Source: Candidimonas sp. (GTDB lineage Bacteria; Pseudomonadota; Gammaproteobacteria; Burkholderiales; Burkholderiaceae_B). From it: DNA of 37,132 nt. Location of the stretch: positions 1-37,132 of the forward strand of contig SCRC01000078.1 of the NCBI GenBank assembly GCA_004297945.1. The letters are read 5' to 3'. Under the pieces are notes generated by a model, which had not been told where the DNA came from, did no database searches, and saw nothing but the letters and a program-made list of their open reading frames with translations. This document shows, in pieces, positions 24,369 through 33,722 of this stretch. Position numbers and translations under genes: made by a program. The stretch's first letter is position 1; each line of letters opens with the position of its first letter.

Positions 24369-25593
24369 AATTCATAAACCATTCCTTCATGCGCGACAAA
24401 AGGCTTTTGAAGTTACCCTTTTGTTGCGCTACCTTGCGGCCTCGCGCACGTTGCACGCGCGCCTCGGACAACAGGCCCATGGCGGTTGAAAAACGTGGGT
24501 TGTGCATGACATCGGCCAGGCTGCCCTGATAGTTGGGCACCCCGACACGCACCGGCTTCAAAAATACGTCTTCGGCCAGCTCGACGATTCCGGGCATCAG
24601 CGCGGTGCCGCCCGTCAGGACAACGCCCGAGGCGAGCAAGTCTTCATAGCCCGACTCACGCACTATTTGCTGCACAAACGTGAACAATTCTTCGACCCGA
24701 GGTTCGATGACTGCGCCCAACGCCTGGCGTTTGACCTGACGATTCGGGCGATCGCCCAGCCCCGGCACCTCGACAGTCTCCTCGGCATTGGCCAGAACCT
24801 GCTTGGCAATGCCGAAACGCAGCTTGATCTCTTCGGCATCGGGCGTTGGCGTGCGCAGCATGGCGGCGATGTCGCTGGTGATCTGATCCCCCGCAATGGG
24901 CACGACCGCCGTATGACGTATTGCGCCCCCGGTATAAATGGCGATATCCGTGGTGCCACCGCCGACATCGACCAGCACCACTCCCAGCTCCTTCTCGTCG
25001 GCGGTCAGACATGCCAGACTCGAAGCCAACGGCTGCAAAATCAGATCCTGAACCTCAAGGCCGCAGCGGCGCACGCACTTTACAATGTTCTGCGCCGCGC
25101 TGACCGCCCCCGTGACAATATGCACGCGAACCTCGAGACGCAGGCCACTCATGCCAATCGGCTCGCGGATATCTTCCTGCGAATCAACAATGAACTCTTG
25201 CGTCAGAACATGCAAAACCTGCTGATCGGTAGGAATGTTGACCGCCTTGGCCGTTTCAATAACCCGAGCCACATCGGCGGAAGTGACTTCCTTGTCTTTG
25301 ACCGCAACCATGCCGCTGGAGTTGAAACTGGTGATGTGGCTGCCGGCGATGCCGGTATACACCTCGCGGATTTTGCAATCGGCCATCAGCTCGGCCTCTT
25401 CGAGCGCACGCTGAATTGAATTGACAGTCGATTCAATATTGACCACTACGCCCTTGCGCATACCCTGGGATTCATGCTGTCCCAAGCCGAGCACTTCGAA
25501 GCGACCTTCGGGCAATATTTCGGCCACCACCGCCACTACCTTGCTGGTGCCGATATCGAGTGCAACGATCAGATCCTTGATGTCACGGGTCAT
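24367..25593 (-). CDS. ftsA: Cell division protein FtsA
   Basis: Actin-like ATPase that tethers FtsZ filaments to the inner membrane and recruits later division proteins. The 408-residue protein has the phosphate-1 motif VALDIGTSKVVAVV, the 1C domain (about 85-165), phosphate-2 VVLVDVGGGTTDIAIY, adenosine motif VLTGGTALMPGIVELA, and a C-terminal amphipathic membrane helix (FKSLLSRMKEWFMN). Usual length. It starts 8 bases after ftsQ and ends 177 bases before ftsZ, a gap that holds a hairpin and probably ftsZ promoter activity. Confidence 0.97.
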   Translation of the reverse strand: MTRDIKDLIVALDIGTSKVVAVVAEILPEGRFEVLGLGQHESQGMRKGVVVNIESTVNSIQRALEEAELMADCKIREVYTGIAGSHITSFNSSGMVAVKDKEVTSADVARVIETAKAVNIPTDQQVLHVLTQEFIVDSQEDIREPIGMSGLRLEVRVHIVTGAVSAAQNIVKCVRRCGLEVQDLILQPLASSLACLTADEKELGVVLVDVGGGTTDIAIYTGGAIRHTAVVPIAGDQITSDIAAMLRTPTPDAEEIKLRFGIAKQVLANAEETVEVPGLGDRPNRQVKRQALGAVIEPRVEELFTFVQQIVRESGYEDLLASGVVLTGGTALMPGIVELAEDVFLKPVRVGVPNYQGSLADVMHNPRFSTAMGLLSEARVQRARGRKVAQQKGNFKSLLSRMKEWFMN

Positions 25594-25601
25594 AGTTTTT
25601 T

Positions 25602-26393
25602 CTATTTAGAAGGGGTGTGGGAAACAGGAACCAACGTAATCGCAAATCCGTTGGGGTAGCGTAAATCAGCGCTGTGCAGCACACGTCCTTGCAGCCGCTG
25701 CGTCAGAACCGGCCAGGCGTTTACAAACCGCTCGATGCGCGCGGCGAAAGGCAGCGCGCCCGAACGACCGTGGGGGTCGGCTACATCGGCGGCCGGGTCG
25801 CGCCCCAAATTCAGCTGCACGCCATCGGAGAGCTCTACATCCCAGGCGTATCGAGGACTTAGCGTCACTTTGGTCACATGCAGATTGAGGGGCGCAAACC
25901 AGCGTGCCAGTTCGGCATAACGCTGAACCACCAACCGCTCGGACTGATCCGGGCCATAAAAATGAGGCAGATCGGAGTTGTCTGGCAGTTCACCCTGGTT
26001 GGCGGTAAACGCTTCGCCCCAGGTATTGATCATTTGATTTTCGTTCCACAATGCCAAAGGCTGCTGCTCTTCTATTTGCACGCGCAGCGTGTTGGGCCAA
26101 ACGCGCCGGATCTGGGCGCGCCGCACCCAAGGCACGGTTTCAAGCAATTTGCGAGTATCGTTCAGATTCACGGTAAAGAAATTGCCGGTCAGCCGTCCGG
26201 CTATGGTCGCTCGCACACTGGCCGCCGAGACGTAACTCAGCGCGCCTGCCTGCACCGGCTCAATCTGAATTTGAGTAATCGCAAAGTAGGGGCGCTGCGC
26301 AACCCAGGCAACGAACGCCACGACCAAGGCCAGTACCGCCAGCAGAGCCAGCGAATTGGCGATGAAATTCGTAAGGCGGGCGTCATTGAACAC
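25602..26393 (-). CDS. ftsQ: Cell division protein FtsQ
   Basis: Bitopic inner-membrane protein that links FtsA-FtsZ to FtsB, FtsL and the septal synthase. The 263-residue product has a short cytoplasmic start, one transmembrane helix (about 12-34, LALLAVLALVVAFVAWV), a POTRA domain (YFAITQIQIEPV through TVPWVRRAQIRRVWPNTLRVQIEEQQPLALW) and a C-terminal beta domain. GTG at 26393 is chosen: GGGAGG lies 10 bases upstream, the start is 2 bases after the ddl stop, and VFNDARLTNFIAN fits the family N-terminus. An ATG at 26474 would place 27 extra codons inside ddl. Confidence 0.92.
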   Translation of the reverse strand: MFNDARLTNFIANSLALLAVLALVVAFVAWVAQRPYFAITQIQIEPVQAGALSYVSAASVRATIAGRLTGNFFTVNLNDTRKLLETVPWVRRAQIRRVWPNTLRVQIEEQQPLALWNENQMINTWGEAFTANQGELPDNSDLPHFYGPDQSERLVVQRYAELARWFAPLNLHVTKVTLSPRYAWDVELSDGVQLNLGRDPAADVADPHGRSGALPFAARIERFVNAWPVLTQRLQGRVLHSADLRYPNGFAITLVPVSHTPSK

Positions 26394-26395
26394 GA

Positions 26396-27364
26396 TTACG
26401 TCGCCTCCCGCTTCGTCGAACCATTGGGAGGCGCTTGAACTTTGCACGAAGCGCTGGCGAGAATCGCTACGCATAACTGGGCGTAACTCATTCCCGCCGC
26501 TTTCGCACCCATCGGCACCAGCGAATGGCTCGTCATGCCCGGCGACGTATTTATCTCAAGCAACCATGGCCGGTTATCCGCATCCAGCATGAAATCGGCG
26601 CGCCCCCAGCCCTCGCACCCCAGTGCCACAAAGGCCTGCTCGGAAAGCCCCATGATTTCCCGGCTTAGGGCGGGATCGAGCCTGGCGGGACAAATGTACT
26701 GAGTATCATTGGACACATACTTGTGCTCGTAATCGTAATTGCCCGCAGGCGCCACGATTTCGATCACGGGCAAGGCCCGCGCACTCTTGCCCTTGCCCAG
26801 AATGGCTACCGTCAGCTCACGTCCGCAGATGAACTGTTCGGCCAAAACATCGGCATCGTAGCTGGCAGCCTGACGATAAGCGGTGAGCATCTCTTCACGC
26901 CGGATCACCTTGGCCACTCCCAGCGTCGAGCCCTCATGCGGCGGCTTGATAATGAGCGGCAAGCCCAGATTGTCCACGGCGCCAGCCAGGTCGGACTCAT
27001 CAGCCAGAACCGCGAACGCTGGAGTTGGCAGCTTCTGCGCGATCCAGACTCTCTTGGTCATGATCTTATCCATGGCCAGGCTGGATGCCAAAGGACCACT
27101 ACCCGTATAGGGCAGGCGCATCAGCTCAAGTGCTCCTTGCAAGGTGCCGTCTTCGCCATAGCGCCCGTGCAGCGCTATGAAAACACGGTCAAAGCGCGCG
27201 TTCACGAGCGCAGCCAGATCCTGCCTGCCCGTATCGAACAAATACGCGTCGACGCCGGCACCCTTCAAGGCCGCATGCACGCCCTCGCCAGACATAAGCG
27301 ACACCTCGCGTTCGGCCGAGCACCCTCCATACAAGACTCCGACGCGGCCAAAATCCTCATTCAT
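26396..27364 (-). CDS. ddl: D-alanine--D-alanine ligase
   Basis: ATP-grasp enzyme that joins two D-alanines for the MurF half of the neighbouring fusion protein. The 322-residue length is typical of DdlB. Seen are [18 protein letters not shown] at the N-terminus, [43 protein letters not shown] (ATP-binding lid), and [11 protein letters not shown] with [16 protein letters not shown] near the end, carrying metal-binding Glu and Asn. Its ATG overlaps the murC stop in a 4-base ATGA. Confidence 0.97.
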   Translation of the reverse strand: MNEDFGRVGVLYGGCSAEREVSLMSGEGVHAALKGAGVDAYLFDTGRQDLAALVNARFDRVFIALHGRYGEDGTLQGALELMRLPYTGSGPLASSLAMDKIMTKRVWIAQKLPTPAFAVLADESDLAGAVDNLGLPLIIKPPHEGSTLGVAKVIRREEMLTAYRQAASYDADVLAEQFICGRELTVAILGKGKSARALPVIEIVAPAGNYDYEHKYVSNDTQYICPARLDPALSREIMGLSEQAFVALGCEGWGRADFMLDADNRPWLLEINTSPGMTSHSLVPMGAKAAGMSYAQLCVAILASASCKVQAPPNGSTKREAT

Positions 27365-28767
27365 GCCAGCTCCCCTATCTGCGCAGGCACCTTGGCGATA
27401 GACCCCGCCCCCATAACAATCACCACGTCATCACGCTGCACAAAAGTCAATATGGCTTGCGGCAGATCGGCGACATCTTCAATAAACAAAGGTTCGACCT
27501 TGCCGGCCACGCGTAAGGCGCGGCTCAGGGCACGTCCATCGGCGGCCACCAGGGGAGCTTCGCCGGCGGAATAGACATCCGTGAGCAACACGGCATCGGC
27601 GGAGCTTAAAACTTGCACGAAATCTTCAAAACAATCGCGTGTACGGGTATAGCGATGAGGCTGAAATGCCAGGACGATCCGGCGCCGCGGCCATGCACCT
27701 CGCGCCGCAGCCAGTGTGGCCGCCATCTCGGCCGGATGGTGTCCGTAGTCGTCAATTAACGTGAAAACGCCGCCGCCATGCTTATCGGAAACGGCAAAAT
27801 CGCCCACCTGCGTAAAACGACGGCCCACCCCATTAAAGGCGGCGAGCGCCTGGGCAATCGCCAAATCTGGAACACTCAATTCGGTCGCCACAGCAATCGC
27901 CGCCAGTGCATTCAAGACGTTGTGCTGACCGGGCAAATTCAGAGCTATCGACAAGCTGGGCAGTACGCCTGTTGCCAGGCGGCGCTCCACGTCAAAGCGC
28001 ATCTTCGTGCCATCGGCACGCACATGGGTAGCGCGCACCAGGGCATCGGCATTCGTGCCATACGTCGTGACAGGGCGGGAAACAAAGGGAATGATCTCGC
28101 GTACATTGGCATCGTCGCTGCACAACACCGCACTGCCGTAAAACGGCAGCTTGTGCGTAAATTCGATAAAGGCGCTTTTAAGACGGGCCACGTCATGGCC
28201 GTACGTATCCATGTGATCGGCGTCTATGTTCGTGATGATCGCCATCACCGGCAGCAAATTCAGGAACGAGGCATCGGACTCATCAGCCTCCACCACTATA
28301 TATTCGCCCTGGCCCAGGCGAGCATTGGCGCCCGCCGAATTCAGGCGGCCGCCAATCACAAATGTCGGGTCCAGGTCGCCCGCCGCCAGCACGCTTGCCA
28401 CCAGGCTGGTGGTCGTGGTCTTGCCATGCGTGCCCGCCACCGCAATGCCACGCTTCAGACGCATCAGTTCGGCCAGCATCAACGCGCGCGGCACTACCGG
28501 AACGTGGGTCGCGCGCGCGGCCAGCACCTCGGGATTATCGGCCGTTACCGCCGTCGACGTGACCAGCGCGCCCGCCCCCTGTATGTGCTGCGCCGCATGG
28601 CCAATACTCACCCGCGCGCCCAGGCTGACAAGCCTGCGCGTGACCGCCGATTCTTGCACATCGGAGCCGCTGATGGTGTACCCCAAATTCAGCAAAACCT
28701 CGGCAATCCCGCTCATCCCCGAACCGCCGATGCCGACAAAATGGATATGTTGAATTCTATGTTTCAT
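27361..28767 (-). CDS. murC: UDP-N-acetylmuramate--L-alanine ligase MurC
   Basis: Adds L-alanine to UDP-MurNAc, the substrate that AmgK and MurU also supply by recycling. The 468-residue protein begins [25 protein letters not shown], the family signature, followed by the P-loop [22 protein letters not shown] and [13 protein letters not shown]. Near the C-terminal domain is [19 protein letters not shown]. The ATG at 28767 overlaps the murG stop as ATGA; an upstream ATG inside murG is rejected. Confidence 0.97.
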   Translation of the reverse strand: MKHRIQHIHFVGIGGSGMSGIAEVLLNLGYTISGSDVQESAVTRRLVSLGARVSIGHAAQHIQGAGALVTSTAVTADNPEVLAARATHVPVVPRALMLAELMRLKRGIAVAGTHGKTTTTSLVASVLAAGDLDPTFVIGGRLNSAGANARLGQGEYIVVEADESDASFLNLLPVMAIITNIDADHMDTYGHDVARLKSAFIEFTHKLPFYGSAVLCSDDANVREIIPFVSRPVTTYGTNADALVRATHVRADGTKMRFDVERRLATGVLPSLSIALNLPGQHNVLNALAAIAVATELSVPDLAIAQALAAFNGVGRRFTQVGDFAVSDKHGGGVFTLIDDYGHHPAEMAATLAAARGAWPRRRIVLAFQPHRYTRTRDCFEDFVQVLSSADAVLLTDVYSAGEAPLVAADGRALSRALRVAGKVEPLFIEDVADLPQAILTFVQRDDVVIVMGAGSIAKVPAQIGELA

Positions 28768-29837
28768 GCCGGCATCTCCACTGCCTGTTCGCACGCATCG
28801 GCAATTTGTTGTGTCGCGTTCAGGCTGGCATGTTCGTGAGCATGCTGCGCTATCGAAGCGAGTTCATCGCGAGTGCGCGCTCGCAGCCACTGCGCCAGCC
28901 AATCGGCAGAAAATTCCTTCTGGTTTCTCAACCATGCTCCTTTGCAATCGCTCAGATAGCGCGCATTGGCCGTTTGATGATCATCAATCGCGTTAAGCAA
29001 TGGCACAAACAAAGCGGCGACACCCACCGCCGCCACTTCGGCAACCGTCATGGCTCCCGCGCGGCATATCAGCAGATCGGCGTCAGCCAGGGACCCGGCC
29101 ATATCGTCGATGAAAGCATGGCATTGGGCCGACACTCCCACTCGCTCATAGGCTGTGCGTACCTGGTTCAGATGCCGCTCTCCGGTCTGGTGCACCAGAA
29201 CCGGACGCTCATCGACCGTCAGTTGCGCCAGCGCCAGGGGAATCACCGTATTCAAGGCCTGAGAGCCCAGGCTGCCACCCACCACCAGGAGCCGCAACGG
29301 ACCCTGACGCGAACGGTATCGTTGCTCTGCTGCAGGCACTTCGGTGAGACGTTGCCTGACCGGATTACCCACCATAATGGCGTCGGGCAAGGCTCCGGGA
29401 AACCCCACCAGCACCTTGCTGGCGATTTTCGCCAACCAGCGGTTGGCCGTACCCGCGACGGCATTCTGCTCATGAATGACCAAAGGAATGCGGCGCAAGG
29501 CCGCCATCAGGCCGCCCGGAAACGCCACGTAACCTCCCATGCCCAGCACGACATCGGGGCGTATTTTTTTCATGCTGCCCAAGGCCTGCCAGCATGCGCT
29601 GGCCAATGTCACCGGAAGCTTAATCAACGCGACAATGCCTTTGCCTCGCACTCCGCCAAAATATAAAGGCTCAAGTCCAATGCCTTGCGCCGGAACCAGC
29701 CGGCCTTCCATATGCTGCGGATGGCCCAGCCACATTACTTGCCAGCCGCGACTCTTCATCTCTTGCGCTACCGCAAGCCCCGGCATTATGTGGCCGCCCG
29801 TACCCCCGGCCATGATAAGCAAAGTACGAGGTTTCAT
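28764..29837 (-). CDS. murG: Undecaprenyldiphospho-MurNAc-pentapeptide beta-N-acetylglucosaminyltransferase MurG
   Basis: Peripheral membrane GT28 enzyme that adds GlcNAc to lipid I to give lipid II. The 357-residue protein has the first glycine loop [46 protein letters not shown], a further loop [14 protein letters not shown], and the acceptor and UDP-GlcNAc motif [16 protein letters not shown]. Coupled to ftsW before it and murC after it by ATGA overlaps. Confidence 0.97.
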   Translation of the reverse strand: MKPRTLLIMAGGTGGHIMPGLAVAQEMKSRGWQVMWLGHPQHMEGRLVPAQGIGLEPLYFGGVRGKGIVALIKLPVTLASACWQALGSMKKIRPDVVLGMGGYVAFPGGLMAALRRIPLVIHEQNAVAGTANRWLAKIASKVLVGFPGALPDAIMVGNPVRQRLTEVPAAEQRYRSRQGPLRLLVVGGSLGSQALNTVIPLALAQLTVDERPVLVHQTGERHLNQVRTAYERVGVSAQCHAFIDDMAGSLADADLLICRAGAMTVAEVAAVGVAALFVPLLNAIDDHQTANARYLSDCKGAWLRNQKEFSADWLAQWLRARTRDELASIAQHAHEHASLNATQQIADACEQAVEMPA

Positions 29838-31027
29838 GTTCGCTTGCCTCGCATCATGTTGCGGTTTTCATGATCCACGCGCAACAGCAACGCCACTGCG
29901 CACAAGTTCATGACAATTCCGGACCCGCCATAACTGACCAGCGGCAAAGTCAGACCCTTGGTGGGCAAGAGGCCTACGCATACGCCAATGTTGATAAAGG
30001 TTTGGACGCCAAACCACAAAGCCACCCCTTGCGCCACAAGGCCGTTGAAGATCCGTTCCACCGCCATGGACTGGCGGCCGATATAGAAACCACGCCAGAC
30101 CAGAAACACGAACAGTCCTATCAGGCACATCAGGCCGACAAACCCCAGCTCTTCACCAATCACCGCCACAATGAAATCAGTATGCGCTTCGGGTAAATAA
30201 TGGAGCTTCTCGATGCTGGCGCCCAGGCCTACGCCTAACCATTGGCCGCGCCCCAGGGCAATGAGCGAATGCGACAACTGATAGGCACTGCCATAGGCAT
30301 TGTCAGGGTTCCAGGGATCGAGATACGCAAACAGGCGCCCCCGGCGCCAGGGAGATATCCAGATCAGAGCCAGAAAGCTGCTGAACAAAATTCCCAGCAG
30401 GCTCGAAAACAACTTGCCATTGATGCCGCCCATAAACAAAATGCCCACTGCAATCGCCACGATCACCATGAAAGCGCCCAGATCGGGTTCAAGCAACAGC
30501 ACAATACCTACTGCGGCCAAAGCGAACGACATAGGCAAAAAGCCTCGGAAGAAACTTTGCATATGTTCCTGTTTGCGCACGGTGTAATCAGCCGCGTACA
30601 ACAGTATGGTTACCTTCATCAGCTCCGATGGCTGAAAATTCAAGGGTCCCAAGGGAAGCCAGCGGCGAGCGCCATTGACCTCGCGGCCGATGCCGGGCAC
30701 CAGCACAATCAGCAAAAACACCAGACTGAGTAAAAACAGGGGCACGGCAAATTTCTGCCATACCTGCATGGGAACACTCAACACCATTGCCGAACACAGA
30801 AGTCCGGCGCAAATGAAGAGACCGTGGCGGCTGGCAAAATAGAACCGCCCATAGCTCTGATAGCGATGCCCATCGGCCAGCGCGATCGAGGCCGAATACA
30901 CCATCAGCAGCCCAAACAACAATAAGGCAATGACCGTAATGACAATGGCCACATCAAAATTAGGCATGGTGGTGCGCCCTGAGCGCACGGTATTGGCCCC
31001 TGAAGCAAGACCCGAGAACACGCTCAT
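29834..31027 (-). CDS. ftsW: Septal peptidoglycan polymerase FtsW (SEDS family)
   Basis: Polytopic inner-membrane glycosyltransferase that polymerises lipid II at the septum together with FtsI. The 397-residue protein has about ten transmembrane segments, beginning near residue 25 ([21 protein letters not shown]). SEDS features are seen: [34 protein letters not shown] text ([13 protein letters not shown]) and [14 protein letters not shown] near the end. The ATG at 31027 overlaps the murD stop as ATGA; 32 further upstream codons lie in murD and are rejected. Confidence 0.96.
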   Translation of the reverse strand: MSVFSGLASGANTVRSGRTTMPNFDVAIVITVIALLLFGLLMVYSASIALADGHRYQSYGRFYFASRHGLFICAGLLCSAMVLSVPMQVWQKFAVPLFLLSLVFLLIVLVPGIGREVNGARRWLPLGPLNFQPSELMKVTILLYAADYTVRKQEHMQSFFRGFLPMSFALAAVGIVLLLEPDLGAFMVIVAIAVGILFMGGINGKLFSSLLGILFSSFLALIWISPWRRGRLFAYLDPWNPDNAYGSAYQLSHSLIALGRGQWLGVGLGASIEKLHYLPEAHTDFIVAVIGEELGFVGLMCLIGLFVFLVWRGFYIGRQSMAVERIFNGLVAQGVALWFGVQTFINIGVCVGLLPTKGLTLPLVSYGGSGIVMNLCAVALLLRVDHENRNMMRGKRT

Positions 31028-32553
31028 GTCAGCTCTCCATGTGCCAGCGCCAGAGCCTGCACCGCCCGCGCAAACACTTGGGCGCGATGGCCATAATTCC
31101 GAAACATATCCATGCTCGCGCAAGCGGGTGACAGCAACACGGCATCGCCGGCCTGCGCCAGCTCCAGACCGCGCTCCACCGCCGCCTCCAGCGTATCGAC
31201 CTGTTCAAGCGCAACGCCGCAGTCAGCCAACGTCTGGCCAATAGCGGGACCATCCTGGCCGATCAGCAACACAGCCCGGGCATGCTCTTGCACCATGGCA
31301 ATTAAAGGTGAAAAGTCCTGCCCTTTTCCCAAGCCCCCCGCAATCAGCACAACTTTCTGGCCCAGACCCTCAAGCGCGGCTACCGTTGCGCCTACGTTGG
31401 TGCCCTTGCTATCTTCAACAAAATCCACGCCGGCTATGCTGCGCAGAAATTCAACCCGATGAGGCTCGCCGCGATAATCGCGCAGCGCTGGCAACAGCGT
31501 CGCCCATCCCAAACCCAGCACGCGCGCTAGCGCCAACGCTGCAAGCGCATTGAGCGCATTATGCGTGCCTCTTATCTGCAAGGCGTCTGTCGGCATCAGG
31601 CGGGTCGCACGGCCGGCCACTCGCGAAGGTTCGGCCTCGATCTTCCTGCGTTTTGGGCGCGTGGTCGGTTCATCAAAATCCATAGCGTCGGCCGCCGCCA
31701 GCCAACGCACATCGTGGCTGCTCTCCAAACCCATGTCGCCACACAAGATGGGCGCATCGCGACCGAAGGTGCGCACCGAAAGCGCCTTGATATCAGGAAC
31801 CATCCCGACCACAAGCGAATCATCGCGATTGACTACCGCCACTTTCGCCATCGCCAGAAGACGGCCTTTAGCCGCCGCGTAAGCCGCCAAGGATCCGTGC
31901 CAGTCCAGATGATCCTGGCTCACATTGAGCACAGCTGCCGCATCGGGCGCCAGCGTACGGGTGGTTTCAAGTTGGAAGCTCGACAATTCAAGCACCCATA
32001 CATCGGGCAATTTGCCGCTGGCGCACGCGTCGCGCAAGGCCGCCAATGCCGCCGGGCTGATGTTGCCCGCGGCACACGCGCTCAAGCCACCCGCTTCGCA
32101 CAAGCGACGGGTCAGGGCAGTAACGGTTGTTTTTCCATTGGTGCCGGTAATGGCCAATACCTTGGGCTGATAGCCCTGGGGCGCCATATCGGATAGTGCG
32201 CGAGCAAACAATTCAATCTCGCCGATTATCTCAATCTGGTGGGCCGACGCCATGGCCAGAAAGGACCGCACTGGCTCATTGATCGGCGAAAGCCCTGGAC
32301 TGATGACGATGCTTTGCACGTCGATTAAGGCCTCTTCATTCAGGCTGTCCGGGCCAAAGCGACAATCGACCTCCAGGTCGCCCAGTTCGGCGTGCAGTGC
32401 ATCCCAGATGCCGGGCTGCTTGCGGGTATCAAGAATGCGTAAACGAGCGCCATGCTCCACGCACCATAGGGCGGCGGCCATACCGGTTTCACCCAGGCCC
32501 AGAATCAGGATGAGAGAGCCAGCACGAATTGAAGGGAAAGACATTGTATTCAT
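31024..32553 (-). CDS. murD: UDP-N-acetylmuramoylalanine--D-glutamate ligase MurD
   Basis: Adds D-glutamate to UDP-MurNAc-L-Ala. At 509 residues it is about 60 longer than E. coli MurD. Motifs are [16 protein letters not shown]-loop [50 protein letters not shown], and the C-terminal [21 protein letters not shown]. The extra length includes an insertion around residues 255-290 with a basic run ([11 protein letters not shown]) between the central and C-terminal domains. Starts with ATGA overlap on mraY; a second ATG three codons in (32544) is also possible. Confidence 0.96.
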   Translation of the reverse strand: MNTMSFPSIRAGSLILILGLGETGMAAALWCVEHGARLRILDTRKQPGIWDALHAELGDLEVDCRFGPDSLNEEALIDVQSIVISPGLSPINEPVRSFLAMASAHQIEIIGEIELFARALSDMAPQGYQPKVLAITGTNGKTTVTALTRRLCEAGGLSACAAGNISPAALAALRDACASGKLPDVWVLELSSFQLETTRTLAPDAAAVLNVSQDHLDWHGSLAAYAAAKGRLLAMAKVAVVNRDDSLVVGMVPDIKALSVRTFGRDAPILCGDMGLESSHDVRWLAAADAMDFDEPTTRPKRRKIEAEPSRVAGRATRLMPTDALQIRGTHNALNALAALALARVLGLGWATLLPALRDYRGEPHRVEFLRSIAGVDFVEDSKGTNVGATVAALEGLGQKVVLIAGGLGKGQDFSPLIAMVQEHARAVLLIGQDGPAIGQTLADCGVALEQVDTLEAAVERGLELAQAGDAVLLSPACASMDMFRNYGHRAQVFARAVQALALAHGELT

Positions 32554-33722
32554 CGTAATTTCAGTGTTGCCAAACCGAGAAGCACCAACATCATGCTGAT
32601 TATCCAGAAGCGCACCACCACCTGCGTTTCCTTCCAGCCGCCCACCTCGAAATGATGATGCAGGGGCGCCATGCGCAAAATACGCCGCCCCTGCCCATAA
32701 CGCTTCTTGGTGTATTTGAAATACGCCACCTGAAGCATGACCGAGAGCGTTTCGGCGACAAACACGCCACCCATGATGAACAGGACAATTTCCTGGCGTA
32801 CGATAACGGCGATTGTGCCCAGCGCGCCGCCCAGTGCCAACGCCCCCACGTCACCCATGAAGACCTGGGCCGGATAGGCGTTGAACCATAAAAATGCAAG
32901 GCCGGCGCCGGCGATGGCCGCGCACAGAACCATAAGCTCGGACGCGCCGGGGATGTAGGGAAACAGCAAATACCTGGAATAGTCGATCCGCCCCTCGACG
33001 TAGGCAAAAATTCCCAGCGCACTACCCACCATGACGGTGGGCATAATGGCCAGGCCATCCAAGCCATCGGTCAGGTTGACGGCATTGCTCGCACCTACAA
33101 TCACGCACCACGTGAGCGCCACAAAACCGAACACGCCCAAAGGGTAGCTGACGCTTTTGAAAAATGGCACGATCAAGTCGGCGCGAGTGGGCAACGCCAT
33201 GCTAAAGCCGCTTACCACCCAATCGCGAAACAAGGGCCACAGGTCGGCGTTGGCTGGGGCGGCAACGGCGAACGCGAGGTAAACCGCCGCAACGATGCCG
33301 ATCAGCGCTTGCCAAAAGAATTTTTTGCGCGCCGACATGCCTTCGGGATCGTGTTTCACGACCTTCTTGTAATCATCCGCCCAGCCAATTGCGCCAAAAC
33401 CGAAGGTCACCAGCAGCACTACCCACACAAAGCGGTTAGTCCAGTCAGCCCACAGCAACGTGCTTACCGCAATTGAAATCAGTATGAGAACCCCGCCCAT
33501 AGTCGGCGTGCCGGTTTTTTTCAAATGAGATTCGGGCCCATAACTGCGCACCGCCTGACCAATTTTCATTTCGGTCAGTTTACGTATGACCCAGGGACCG
33601 GCCACCAGTCCGATAATCAGCGCCGTACCGCAGGCCAGGACGGCGCGAAACGTAATGTATTCAAATACGCCGAAAGCGCGGATATGAGCGTCGGATAGCC
33701 AGCGGGCTATTTCAAGTAGCAT
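32550..33722 (-). CDS. mraY: Phospho-N-acetylmuramoyl-pentapeptide-transferase MraY
   Basis: Integral membrane transferase that links UDP-MurNAc-pentapeptide to undecaprenyl phosphate, giving lipid I. The 390-residue protein has about ten transmembrane helices, PTMGGVLI near residue 75, the Asp-rich [19 protein letters not shown], and the catalytic-loop region [28 protein letters not shown] lies near the C-terminus. It overlaps the end of the MurE-MurF fusion by 11 bases, larger than the other overlaps here. Confidence 0.97.
   Translation of the reverse strand: MLLEIARWLSDAHIRAFGVFEYITFRAVLACGTALIIGLVAGPWVIRKLTEMKIGQAVRSYGPESHLKKTGTPTMGGVLILISIAVSTLLWADWTNRFVWVVLLVTFGFGAIGWADDYKKVVKHDPEGMSARKKFFWQALIGIVAAVYLAFAVAAPANADLWPLFRDWVVSGFSMALPTRADLIVPFFKSVSYPLGVFGFVALTWCVIVGASNAVNLTDGLDGLAIMPTVMVGSALGIFAYVEGRIDYSRYLLFPYIPGASELMVLCAAIAGAGLAFLWFNAYPAQVFMGDVGALALGGALGTIAVIVRQEIVLFIMGGVFVAETLSVMLQVAYFKYTKKRYGQGRRILRMAPLHHHFEVGGWKETQVVVRFWIISMMLVLLGLATLKLR

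Noticed and set aside
24502..25419. Long plus-strand frame of 305 codons
   Set aside because: Antisense to ftsA, His/Gln-rich low-information text, no start signal.
26394..26474. ATG start for FtsQ inside ddl
   Set aside because: GTG at 26393 has a GGGAGG site, sits just after the ddl stop and matches the family start.
27778..28839. Plus-strand frame of 353 codons
   Set aside because: Antisense to murC and the end of murG; no recognisable domain.
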